14,235 nt of DNA, taken from Gammaproteobacteria bacterium (GTDB lineage Bacteria; Pseudomonadota; Gammaproteobacteria; Steroidobacterales; Steroidobacteraceae). The notes under the pieces are model-generated. The model saw nothing but the letters and a program-made list of their open reading frames with translations, made no database searches and had not been told where the DNA came from. Of this stretch, positions 7,610-14,235 are shown one piece after another (position 1 is the stretch's first letter; the number at the start of each line of letters is the position of its first letter). The stretch covers positions 1-14,235 of the forward strand of contig JAQGOE010000172.1 of the NCBI GenBank assembly GCA_028293725.1, given 5' to 3'. The translations under genes and the position numbers were made by a program.

Positions 7610-7702
7610 GCGCTCGCCAATTTGCCAGTGCAATAACGAATGGTTGTTACCTCAGCGTGTGCCGATCATCGAGACCTTGACATCGTATGTATATGCATGT
7701 AT
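7584..7702. repeat. 27-bp inverted repeat carrying the two divergent promoter-operators
   Basis: Bases 7584-7610 and the reverse complement of 7676-7702 are identical at 26 of 27 positions; the only difference is at 7600 against 7686. Each arm holds a TTGACA box and the 12-bp operator core. The arms are separated by 65 bp in which I see no further motif. The arrangement makes the marR and SDR promoters near-mirror images. Confidence 0.85.
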
Positions 7703-7705
7703 TCT
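7677..7705 (+). promoter_or_regulatory. SDR promoter with operator (site 3) in the spacer
   Basis: A perfect -35 TTGACA (7677-7682), a 17-bp spacer and -10 TATTCT (7700-7705). The operator core ATGTATATGCAT (7687-7698) is centred in the spacer, 4 bp after the -35 and 1 bp before the -10, the same spacing as in the marR promoter. The predicted start is about 7712, giving a leader of roughly 105 nt before the chosen SDR start codon. Confidence 0.75.
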
Positions 7706-7816
7706 CGGTAAGTGCTTTTAAGAGCGCTAGTCCACAATCGGGTATCTCTAAGGAGATGTACCCCTGACGGCCTCCGGCCATCGCGGCAACACTTTTTCCG
7801 ATTGAAAGGCATTCCC

Positions 7817-8668
7817 ATGAATACCAAAGCATCCGTTGCGCTCGTCACGGGCGCCTCATCAGGCATCGGCGAAGCCAGCGCGGAGAGACTCGCGAAGGCT
7901 GGCTACAAGGTCTACGGCACCAGCAGGCGCGGAGCGCAGGTGGGCCAGCGAGCTTTCCAGATGCTTCCCCTTGATGTAACCAGCGATGACTCCGTCGAGG
8001 CCGTCGTCAGGAAAGTGATCTCGTTCGAAGGCAGCATCGATGTGCTCGTGAACAACGCTGGCTTCAGCATCGCTCCTGCCGGAGCGGAAGAGGTCTCGAT
8101 CGAGCAGGCCCGCTCGATCTTCGATACGAACTTCTTCGGCACCGTCCGGATGACGCGCGCCGTGGTGCCCCACATGCGACACCGAGGAAGCGGTCGCATT
8201 ATCAACATCGGCTCGGTGCTGGGTTTCCTGCCGGCGCCATACATGGCGCTCTATGCCGCATCCAAGCACGCGATCGAAGGTTATTCGGAATCGCTCGACC
8301 ACGAGCTGCGGACGAGGGGCATCCGGGTGTCGGTCATCGAGCCTACCTACACGAAGACACAATTCGAAGCCAACTTTCTCGAAGCCGACTCGAAGCTCGA
8401 TGAGTACAGCGAGGCTCGTACGCTCATGGCCAGGAATCTGAAGGAGGTGCTCGCAACTGCAGATGATCCGAGCCTCGTCGCCAACGTCGTGCTGGAAGCA
8501 GCCCGCGCGGCCCGCCCCAAACTCCGATACACATCCGGTCGGCGCGCGAACCGCCTGCGATTGCTCCGCCGCTTTGCGCCGGCTGGCCTCGTGGACGCTG
8601 GGATTCGAAAAGACCTGAAGCTCGGTTCGCTGATGGCATCGCCGGCCCCCCCGATCCTGGCCAAGTAG
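7817..8668 (+). CDS. Short-chain dehydrogenase/reductase (classical SDR)
   Basis: A 283-residue NAD(P)-dependent oxidoreductase of the classical SDR type, probably cytoplasmic. It shows the cofactor loop TGASSGIG (11-18), Arg residues after strand 2 (GTSRR, 34-38) that favour NADPH, NNAG at 79-82, and the catalytic Ser133, Tyr146 and Lys150 (YAASK). The C-terminal region (SGRRANRLRLLRRFAPAGLV) resembles SDRs annotated only as 'oxidoreductase', so the substrate is unknown. The frame is open to a GTG at 7712, but the ATG at 7817 opens the expected first strand and has AAAGG with suitable spacing. It is transcribed divergently from marR under a promoter with the same operator. Its product may therefore act on the inducing compound, for example by reducing a reactive carbonyl; this is inference from context. 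Confidence 0.92.
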   Translation: MNTKASVALVTGASSGIGEASAERLAKAGYKVYGTSRRGAQVGQRAFQMLPLDVTSDDSVEAVVRKVISFEGSIDVLVNNAGFSIAPAGAEEVSIEQARSIFDTNFFGTVRMTRAVVPHMRHRGSGRIINIGSVLGFLPAPYMALYAASKHAIEGYSESLDHELRTRGIRVSVIEPTYTKTQFEANFLEADSKLDEYSEARTLMARNLKEVLATADDPSLVANVVLEAARAARPKLRYTSGRRANRLRLLRRFAPAGLVDAGIRKDLKLGSLMASPAPPILAK

Positions 8669-8700
8669 CCGCCCCACGTACGCCGCTGACGTCGCAACCT

Positions 8701-8907
8701 GAGGAGACTACGTACGAATTCAATCGCGTGCGGACTCCAACACTCCTCATCTGGGGGCGCGAGGATCGTCTCATCCCAGCCGGCTCCGCTGCCGAATGGC
8801 AGAAAAGACTCCCCGGGGCCACCCTCGTGCTGGTGGCCGGTGCCGGCCATCTCCTGCTCGATGAATCCACGCAGGCCCGTACAGAAATTCAGGATTTTCT
8901 GAGCTGA
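8701..8907 (+). pseudogene. C-terminal remnant of an alpha/beta hydrolase
   Basis: An open reading frame with no plausible start encodes the last 60 or so residues of an alpha/beta hydrolase. The visible part runs VRTPTLLIWGREDRLIPAGS, then AAEWQKRLPGATLVLVAGAG, then HLLLDESTQARTEIQDFLS and stop TGA at 8905-8907. The catalytic Asp (GREDR) and His (GAGHLLLDE) are there. The nucleophile-elbow serine and about 200 N-terminal residues are absent. Homology fades at about 8700, just after the SDR stop, and upstream the frame only overlaps the SDR gene. This is a truncated gene left by a deletion or rearrangement next to the SDR. The family is clear from the strand-Asp-His pattern; the exact left end is uncertain. 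Confidence 0.75.
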
Positions 8908-8924
8908 CTTGGGACGCCATCAAG

Positions 8925-8938
8925 ACGCGACTTCGCGT
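8925..8938. terminator. Possible hairpin between convergent genes
   Basis: ACGCGA-CT-TCGCGT is a perfect inverted repeat (in practice a 5-bp GC-rich stem with a 4-nt loop). It lies between the hydrolase remnant (plus) and the MFS gene (minus), which converge here. No clear T-run follows on either side, so function as a terminator is weakly supported. Confidence 0.3.
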
Positions 8939-8945
8939 GGGCGCT

Positions 8946-10235
8946 TCAGATCATTTTGTACGCCGGTGCGCTGGTCACAACGCGAGGCGCGGTCTCGCGT
9001 AACCCGAGCGCGGCGAGCGCGCTCGTCAGCGCAAGACTCAGCATGATCCAAAGCGGTGCCTGTAAACCGAAGCTGTCCGCGGCGTATCCAGAAATGATGG
9101 GCGACAGGACGCCCCCGATGATCTCGCCAGTCCCCATGCAGATACCGAGCGCCGTCGCCACGTGCTCAGGGCGGACACTTTCCGAGGGCACGGTGGCCAT
9201 GAACAGCGGAAAGATCCCGGTCACCGTCCACCCGACAAAGAAGAGTGCGGCCAATCCCCACGCGGAGCTCGTGTAATACAACGCCGCAAACGGCAGAATC
9301 GTTGCGAGCAGAGGCATCGCAAGCATCACCGGCCGACGTCCAATGCGATCGGATAGCGCAGGGATCGCAGTGGATGCGAGCGTCGCGCAGATGCCGAGCA
9401 CTCCCATGAGCCAGCCCATCGTCGCGGGATCGTACTTACGCACCTGCGTTAGATAGAGCGGCATGAAGGTCCAGCACACCACGAGATACGACACGAGCAG
9501 AACGCCAAGCAGCGCGCAGAGAATGATGTTGCGATCGGCCAGCGAGTCGCGCAAATAGCCGCCCCCGCTTCGCGCAGGCACTCTGTTCGCGCCGCGACCT
9601 TCCGGCTCCCTGATGAAATACACCATCAGCAATGCCATGAGCAGGCCCGGCACTCCCGCCAGGAAGAACGCGTGCCGCCACCCGAATGCCGTTGCAAAGG
9701 TCACAAGCATGACAGGCGCCACGAACGATCCCATCAGGCTGGAGCCGAATCCCTGCGCTACACCCATCGCCAGACCGCGATGGCGCGCGTCCACTTCGGT
9801 TGCAATGAGGGACTGGCTCACGGGCATGACCCCGCCCTCGGCGAGCCCCATGAGCAGCCGGGCGCCGAGCAGCATGGCGAACGACCTCGCGAGGCCTGAG
9901 CCGAATGAGCAGATCGAGAACGCCAGCGTCGCAAGAATGAGCAGCCGTTTGCGCGAGCCGACGCGGTCGGCGATGACTCCCACACCAAATGCCGCCAGCG
10001 CCCAGGTGAGCGAGAGTGCGCCGGCCAGCACGCCGACCTCGGTGTTGTTGAGCGCGAGATCCGGCTGGATGAACGGCATGAGGAAGCTGAGCGCGTTCCG
10101 GTCGAACAGTACGAAGCCGAAATTCACACTCAGCAATGCGGTGAGGAGCACCTGGTAGCCGACACTGCGTTGTGCGGGGCTCGTCATACCTAACTTTCGC
10201 GCACCGGCCACTTTGCCCCCGAGCAATGGCTGCAT
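8946..10235 (-). CDS. MFS transporter, ACS (anion:cation symporter)-like
   Basis: A 429-residue Major Facilitator carrier with about 12 membrane segments. Features include FVLFDRNALSFLMPFI in TM1, the loop 2-3 motif GVIADRVGSRKRLLI, LLMGLAEGGVMPVSQSLIAT in TM4, and a second-half loop ALSDRIGRRPVMLA. This pattern resembles the ACS family, whose members import organic acids such as sugar acids, phthalate and other carboxylates. The substrate is unknown. The ATG at 10235 lies 3 nt after the stop of the upstream SnoaL-like gene with GGGAG about 11 nt ahead, so coupled translation is likely. An internal ATG at 10187 is the alternative and would remove 16 residues. It is the last gene of the minus-strand operon that begins beyond the right edge. 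Confidence 0.88.
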   Translation of the reverse strand: MQPLLGGKVAGARKLGMTSPAQRSVGYQVLLTALLSVNFGFVLFDRNALSFLMPFIQPDLALNNTEVGVLAGALSLTWALAAFGVGVIADRVGSRKRLLILATLAFSICSFGSGLARSFAMLLGARLLMGLAEGGVMPVSQSLIATEVDARHRGLAMGVAQGFGSSLMGSFVAPVMLVTFATAFGWRHAFFLAGVPGLLMALLMVYFIREPEGRGANRVPARSGGGYLRDSLADRNIILCALLGVLLVSYLVVCWTFMPLYLTQVRKYDPATMGWLMGVLGICATLASTAIPALSDRIGRRPVMLAMPLLATILPFAALYYTSSAWGLAALFFVGWTVTGIFPLFMATVPSESVRPEHVATALGICMGTGEIIGGVLSPIISGYAADSFGLQAPLWIMLSLALTSALAALGLRETAPRVVTSAPAYKMI

Positions 10236-10238
10236 CGG

Positions 10239-10703
10239 TCAACGCGCTCCCGACTCGAAATGCGCAAGGACCTCGCCCGCCCAACCCATGATGGCCTTGG
10301 AACGAATTCTCCAGACACCATCGACTTTCGCTACGACATCCCGGACGTGTCCGCACCAATGCAAATGCGGCGGTTGCGGTGGGCGGTTGATGGTGGCCCA
10401 CGCGTAGGAACGTACGATCCAGTGATCCTTGCGGCCCGCCGGGTCCAGGTCGAAGACGAATTGCGCCATCTGGTGTTGGTGACCGGGGAAGTCCTTCCGG
10501 TCATGGAATTTCAGCACGAGCTTGCGGATGTCATCACGGCCTTTGCGGACTTCGAGAGTGCCGTCGCGTGTTTCTTCCGTCGCCTCGGCGTCTTCAGTGA
10601 ACAGCTCGACGTATCCATCGGTGTCACCGGTATCGAGCGCCCAGCTATAACGAGCGTAGAGTTCGTAGATTTCCAGGCGATCCTGAGTGCTTGGCTTCTG
10701 CAT
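10239..10703 (-). CDS. SnoaL/NTF2-like small protein
   Basis: A 154-residue NTF2-fold protein of the SnoaL-like type (PF13577-like). The N-terminus TQDRLEIYELYARYSWALDT followed by GDTDGYVELFTEDAE is the usual opening. The central GRDDIRKLV, the PGHQHQMAQFVFD strand, and the end strands (VVAKVDGVWRIRSKAI) complete the fold. Such proteins include ketosteroid-isomerase-like cyclases and hydratases and the small subunits of ring-hydroxylating dioxygenases. No large subunit is visible here, so a small isomerase, hydratase or dehydratase acting on a pathway intermediate is the more likely role. The frame runs to an upstream start at 10790, but the ATG at 10703 has a strong GAGGAGG 4 nt ahead and lies 17 nt after the monooxygenase stop. 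Specific activity is not predictable. Confidence 0.82.
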   Translation of the reverse strand: MQKPSTQDRLEIYELYARYSWALDTGDTDGYVELFTEDAEATEETRDGTLEVRKGRDDIRKLVLKFHDRKDFPGHQHQMAQFVFDLDPAGRKDHWIVRSYAWATINRPPQPPHLHWCGHVRDVVAKVDGVWRIRSKAIMGWAGEVLAHFESGAR

Positions 10704-10720
10704 CGTGCCTCCTCGAAATA

Positions 10721-11980
10721 CTATGCGAGCTGCGAGTCGCGCTTCTCGAGCGCGATGCCCGCGCGCGCGGTCGGATCGGCATTGCGCCATCGCGAACCCT
10801 CGCGCAGCGGATCGCCAATAACCCGGAACGGGAACAACATCATCAGGCGCGCCACCTCCGGGTCGGCCGCCATCCGCTTAACGCCTTCGATGTCCTGCAG
10901 GCGTTTCTCGCGGTCGCCCTCCTCCATCATCCGTTTGTTTTCTGAGGCGCCTGGCGAAACTATGTCCCGGAAGATTCTGCGTCGCTCTTCGGAATAACTG
11001 TCGAGAACTGTAGCGGAGATCTCCCCGCGAATGACTGCCCCGAGAAGGTCGGATAGGATCATGCCGGTCCAAACGCCCGTGGTTAGGCCGAGGCCACCGC
11101 ATGGATTGGTTGCATGCGCCGCATCTCCCGCCAGAAGCGCGCGGCCTACCCTCAGGCGATTCGCGCAACGCTGGTGAATGGTGTAGGGACGCGCCGCCTT
11201 GATGTGGTATTCCGAGCCCACGGGGATGAACCCCGCAAACTTCTCCGGCAAACGATCCATGAAGGTGTCTGTCGAGTGTTCAGTGGTCTCATGATAAGTG
11301 AGGCGCCATAGCCCCTCCCGGTCCAACTGCGCGACGACGCCGCCGTAAACCGGGTCGCAGACGAAATTCGATTGCTGATAGCCGTAAGCGGCCATGTCGC
11401 AGTAGATGTTGGTTGCGACGAAACGGTTCAGCCACGTATGCCCTTCAAATTCCACGTTCAGCAGGTCGCGAACAGTGCTGCGCGCGCCATCCGCGCCGAT
11501 GACCCATGCGGACTTGAACGTGCGACGGCCTTCGGGAGCGTCCACGTCTGCGAAGACACCGCTAGCGGTCTGATTCAAGCCGACGAGTCGGTGCGAAAAC
11601 AGAATACGCGCCCCGATCTTCAGCGCATGCGCCATCGCCACCTTCGTGACGACATCCTGTCCGCAATGGAGCTGATAGTCGTAGGTGATACCGCTCATGC
11701 AATCCATGGTGAGGACCGGATGAAAATCGAACGCGGGCGCGTGGAAGCCGAAGCGGTTCACCTTCAGGCTCTGTGTCTCGAGGTCGGCGAGCAGACCCAG
11801 CTCGTGGAGGGCGACGAGGCTCGTCGAGAAATACACGGCCGCTCGCGGCGAATCGTTGAGAACGGACTCGGCTTCGATGACGAGCACATCGACACCAATC
11901 TGCGCGAGGGCAACCGCAGTCAGCATTCCGACCGGCCCCGCGCCGACGATGAGCACTTCCGCGGAATTGGCGTCGCTCAT
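10721..11980 (-). CDS. Class A FAD-dependent aromatic monooxygenase
   Basis: A 419-residue flavoprotein hydroxylase of the PheA/TfdB/MhpA type (PF01494-like), which uses NAD(P)H and O2 to hydroxylate aromatic rings. The three fold markers are present: Rossmann loop GAGPVG (13-18) with Glu36 ending strand 2, the DG motif GADGARS (162-168), and the GD motif LLAGDAAHATNPCGGLGLTT (281-300). It lacks the extra C-terminal thioredoxin-like domain of longer members. The frame begins at a TTG (12052), but the ATG at 11980 opens the FAD strand directly; its ribosome site is weak. It lies 68 nt after the CmcJ-like gene and 17 nt before the SnoaL-like gene. The context of two carriers and another oxidoreductase suggests oxidation of an imported aromatic or polycyclic compound. 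The substrate is unknown. Confidence 0.88.
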   Translation of the reverse strand: MSDANSAEVLIVGAGPVGMLTAVALAQIGVDVLVIEAESVLNDSPRAAVYFSTSLVALHELGLLADLETQSLKVNRFGFHAPAFDFHPVLTMDCMSGITYDYQLHCGQDVVTKVAMAHALKIGARILFSHRLVGLNQTASGVFADVDAPEGRRTFKSAWVIGADGARSTVRDLLNVEFEGHTWLNRFVATNIYCDMAAYGYQQSNFVCDPVYGGVVAQLDREGLWRLTYHETTEHSTDTFMDRLPEKFAGFIPVGSEYHIKAARPYTIHQRCANRLRVGRALLAGDAAHATNPCGGLGLTTGVWTGMILSDLLGAVIRGEISATVLDSYSEERRRIFRDIVSPGASENKRMMEEGDREKRLQDIEGVKRMAADPEVARLMMLFPFRVIGDPLREGSRWRNADPTARAGIALEKRDSQLA

Positions 11981-12048
11981 AGCGAGGATTGGGCCTGGAA
12001 AGCTGCCTCGATCTGGCGTCTGGTCATGGCGGTGATTCCGGTAGAGCG

Positions 12049-12921
12049 TCAATCGTAGAAAGCGAAGAAGCGCGCCTCCAGGCTTCCTCGAGGCGTGGCT
12101 GCCTCGTGCCCGGGCAGGTCGAAGCCCGTGTGAAAGGGCTGCACAGCGTCGGGCGAGGCCGAGTCGTATCCGATGAAAACCATAATGTCCTGCGGCCCCA
12201 TGTCAGAGGCGTACCACCAGCGGTGGTTCGCTCCGTACCGACAGCTTCTGGCTTCGACGCTTTCCAGCGCGGACTCCTTCGGGCCGATGATCGCGTCGTA
12301 GAACACAACATCGGAGTCCAGCACGGAGGTTCGGTCACAGAGCGTCAGCAGATTGTCCTGCGGCGGTTCGGTGACGGTCCGCCACGTCTGATAGAGCACG
12401 AATCGGCTCCACGGCAGAATCGGTCGCGGAGCCGCTGCAAGGCTAAAATCGAGGAACCGCTGGACCGAGTGGCGCGTCACATCCAGGTGAATAAAGCCCG
12501 CGGCACCGGCCCAGCTCTTGCGCTTCGAGCGATTGCTATAGCGAACGGTGAGCCCCGTGGCCTGGGGAATAACCTCCCGTGCGCCGCTGATCCGCTGAAT
12601 CAACGGCAACAGTTCGTCGTAATACGCCTCATTGATCGGCGGCAGGCCCATTTGCAATTCGAGATTGGTGTCCGAGATCTCCTGCGTGCGGGCGACGTCG
12701 CTGGCGTGCGAGGTGAGTATGAACCCCTGCCGCTCAATCGACACTTCGTCGGCTGCGGTGCGCAGGTCGCGGATCACGATCTCGTGAGGTTCCATCGGCA
12801 TGAGGTTTCGCTCCAGTTCCACCAGATCGAAACGCCCGCGCGGAATGTTGCGGTCGAAATAGTTGACCGTGGCGCGAAGGCTCCGGTCCGCGGATGGCCC
12901 GTAAGTGATGCTCCAGGTCAT
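12049..12921 (-). CDS. CmcJ/NvfI-type oxidoreductase (AsaB-like hydroxylase/desaturase family)
   Basis: A 290-residue protein that I recognise as belonging to the CmcJ/NvfI (AsaB-like, GA4-desaturase-related) family, common in fungal and actinobacterial natural-product clusters and scattered in proteobacteria. The diagnostic stretch is YQTWRTVTEPPQDNLLTLCD (177-196), followed by ANHRWWYASDM (231-241) and PFHTGFDLPG (262-271). A His-x-Asp (H145, D147 in GFIHLDVT) and His264 could be the metal ligands of an Fe(II)/2-oxoglutarate-type site; this is inference. The frame extends to 13212 but overlaps the MFS gene. The ATG at 12921 follows the MFS stop after one base (TGATATG), so translation is coupled. 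The neighbouring flavin monooxygenase suggests successive oxidations of one substrate. Confidence 0.8.
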   Translation of the reverse strand: MTWSITYGPSADRSLRATVNYFDRNIPRGRFDLVELERNLMPMEPHEIVIRDLRTAADEVSIERQGFILTSHASDVARTQEISDTNLELQMGLPPINEAYYDELLPLIQRISGAREVIPQATGLTVRYSNRSKRKSWAGAAGFIHLDVTRHSVQRFLDFSLAAAPRPILPWSRFVLYQTWRTVTEPPQDNLLTLCDRTSVLDSDVVFYDAIIGPKESALESVEARSCRYGANHRWWYASDMGPQDIMVFIGYDSASPDAVQPFHTGFDLPGHEAATPRGSLEARFFAFYD

Positions 12922-12922
12922 A

Positions 12923-14235
12923 TCAATGTGCCTGCCATTCACGCCGCATGAGGCCAATGCCGGCCGCGCAGAGCAATGAAGGGATCGAAAGCAGTGCCAG
13001 AATCGAGGCCGGCGCCAGATGCCGGTCGATGAGCGTCGCGCCTGCCAGCGGTCCGGCAATAGCCCCAAGCCCGCCAATGACCAGCGCCCATGCCACGCCC
13101 GTGGCCTTGATCGCCGGCGGGTAGTAGGCTGCGGACAGCGCGTTGAGACATAACTGAGCGCCAGAAACGCCCGCACCGGTGAGCAGAAGGAGCACGACCC
13201 ACGCAATACCACTCGGTATCACCGAGAACAACACGAGACTGACGGCGCAGAGACAGAACCCTCCCACCAGGGCGGCCTTCGTCGCGCCCTGGTCCATCAG
13301 CCGGGACATCAGCAGCCCGCCCGCGATTCCGCCGCCCTGGATCAAAACGGCGCCGCGCAACGCCGCGGCCGGGCCCCAGCCGGACAGCGCCAGCAATGTC
13401 GCGAGCCAGCTCACCAACACGTACAGGTTGAACATGTTGAGAATGAGCATTCCCCACAGCAGCAGCGTGCGCGCGAGATACGGCGGCCGAACGAGCCCCA
13501 GAATCGAACCACGCGGTGGCGCCGCGGTGGTGTGCAATCGAACGGTCGCCGGTTCGATATCAGGAGCTACTCTGTGCAGGATTTGAGCGATTCGGGGATC
13601 GCCTGGGCGACGCGCGAGCAGGAACTTCAGTGATTCGGGAATGCCCAGCGCGAGAAGCGCCAATAGCAGCGGCGCAAGGCCGCCAAACACAAACGCTCCG
13701 CGCCAGCCGAACGCCTGGAGGACCGGCGGGGCGATGAACCCCGCGCTGAACGCGCCGATGGGTGTTGCGATATTCATGAGCCCCATCACGAGCGAACGCT
13801 GTGCGACGGGCGCGTATTCCGAGGTCAGCGCGGCGCAGCTCGGGATTCCTGCTCCGAGTGCCACGCCGGTTAAGAGACGCCACACCACGAACTGCCCCGG
13901 CGTCGACGCCAGCGCCGTGAGGCAAGTAGCGACGCCGATGGCCGCCATGGTGATGATCAGCATGGTGCGTCGACCCAGTCGGTCTCCGAGAGGGCCCAGC
14001 AGGCCCGAGCCGAGGGAGATACCGATGACGACGGCGGACAGGGCCAACCCGAAGTTCGATGCCGGCACCGACCATCCCGCCGCAAGCGACGGCACCGCCA
14101 GGGCCATCACCTGGATGTCGTAGCCATCGACGAACAGGGTTGCGGCGCACAGCAGCGCGACCAGCACCTGAACTCGCGACATGGGGCGGTGGTCGATGAG
14201 ATCAGCGAGCCCGATCTGCGACGACGCCGCGCGGG
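12923..14235 (-). CDS. MFS transporter, aromatic acid:H+ symporter (AAHS)-like, N-terminus beyond the window
   Basis: An MFS carrier with about 12 membrane segments. TM1 has LCAATLFVDGYDIQVMALAV, the DGxD pattern of AAHS transporters (BenK, PcaK type). Loop 2-3 reads GPLGDRLGRRTMLI, TM4 has GVALGAGIPSCAALTSEYAP, and IPESLKFLL precedes the central loop. The visible ATG at 14182 is probably internal: the same frame stays open to the right edge and reads QIGLADLIDHRPMSRVQVLV. This is the usual cytoplasmic lead-in of AAHS proteins (an ALID-like stretch before TM1), so the true start lies past base 14235. Family members import benzoate-, protocatechuate- or hydroxybenzoate-like acids. It is the first visible gene of the operon and likely the uptake step for the oxidases that follow. 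Confidence 0.88.
   Translation of the reverse strand, partial: RAASSQIGLADLIDHRPMSRVQVLVALLCAATLFVDGYDIQVMALAVPSLAAGWSVPASNFGLALSAVVIGISLGSGLLGPLGDRLGRRTMLIITMAAIGVATCLTALASTPGQFVVWRLLTGVALGAGIPSCAALTSEYAPVAQRSLVMGLMNIATPIGAFSAGFIAPPVLQAFGWRGAFVFGGLAPLLLALLALGIPESLKFLLARRPGDPRIAQILHRVAPDIEPATVRLHTTAAPPRGSILGLVRPPYLARTLLLWGMLILNMFNLYVLVSWLATLLALSGWGPAAALRGAVLIQGGGIAGGLLMSRLMDQGATKAALVGGFCLCAVSLVLFSVIPSGIAWVVLLLLTGAGVSGAQLCLNALSAAYYPPAIKATGVAWALVIGGLGAIAGPLAGATLIDRHLAPASILALLSIPSLLCAAGIGLMRREWQAH

Noticed and set aside
7756..7767. Possible three-codon leader peptide ATG-TAC-CCC-TGA in the SDR leader
   Set aside because: AAGGAG abuts the ATG with no spacing, so initiation is implausible.
7712..7816. 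GTG at the predicted SDR transcription start, in frame with the SDR, giving a 35-residue extension
   Set aside because: The extension is Arg-rich, unlike SDR N-termini, and the ATG at 7817 has a ribosome site and opens the cofactor strand. A leaderless GTG start cannot be fully excluded.
7859..8677. A 272-codon open frame on the minus strand opposite the SDR gene
   Set aside because: It mirrors the SDR, which has every family motif, and its own translation shows no recognisable domain; a GC-rich shadow frame.
8676..8715. ACGTACG repeated at 8676-8682 and 8709-8715 near the hydrolase breakpoint
   Set aside because: A 7-base repeat is too short to claim as a deletion footprint or target-site duplication, and no mobile element is present.
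9436..10401. A 321-codon minus-strand frame across the MFS and SnoaL-like genes
   Set aside because: It is the shifted frame of two well-supported genes and reads as Arg/His/Ala-rich sequence without fold signatures.
11989..12951. A 320-codon plus-strand frame
   Set aside because: Antisense to the CmcJ/NvfI-type gene, whose motifs are clear; no ribosome site or domain of its own.
12922..13212. N-terminal extension of the CmcJ/NvfI-type frame
   Set aside because: It overlaps the end of the MFS gene in another frame and is low-complexity Arg/Ser/Pro sequence; the ATG at 12921 sits one base after the MFS stop.

Overview
The window is GC-rich and densely coding. Its genes are of Proteobacterial type: a tripartite RND efflux system, a MarR regulator, a CE1-like esterase with a GH51 arabinofuranosidase, and MFS carriers of the AAHS and ACS kinds. 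I cannot fix the genus. A free-living gammaproteobacterium of the Steroidobacter/Xanthomonadales type is only a guess. No RNA genes, CRISPR arrays, insertion sequences or phage genes were seen.

Bases 1-1316 (minus strand) hold the 5' end of a secreted GH51 alpha-L-arabinofuranosidase (cut by the left edge). Four bases upstream of it lies a secreted CE1/esterase-D-like esterase. Together they look like the end of a hemicellulose (arabinoxylan) side-chain removal operon.

Bases 1451-7589 (minus strand) hold an efflux locus. In transcription order it reads: MarR regulator, a small exported protein with three copies of a short repeat, an outer-membrane factor lacking its N-terminal half, a lipoprotein membrane-fusion protein, and an RND pump. 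The last two are translationally close (1-nt gap). A divergent short-chain dehydrogenase (7817-8668, plus strand) lies on the other side of marR.

The main regulatory signal is a 12-bp near-palindrome, ATGTATATrCAT. It occurs three times: before the small exported protein, before marR and before the SDR. At marR and the SDR it sits inside the 17-bp spacer of a promoter with a perfect TTGACA -35, which implies one MarR-controlled regulon. The marR promoter places the transcription start on the A of its ATG, so the mRNA is predicted to be leaderless.

Bases 8701-8907 (plus strand) hold a decayed C-terminal piece of an alpha/beta hydrolase. Bases 8946-14235 (minus strand) hold a tightly packed five-gene operon: AAHS-type MFS carrier (5' end beyond the right edge), CmcJ/NvfI-type oxidoreductase, class A FAD monooxygenase, SnoaL/NTF2-like protein and ACS-type MFS carrier. 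This looks like uptake and oxidative breakdown or modification of an aromatic or polycyclic compound. The substrate cannot be read from the sequence.
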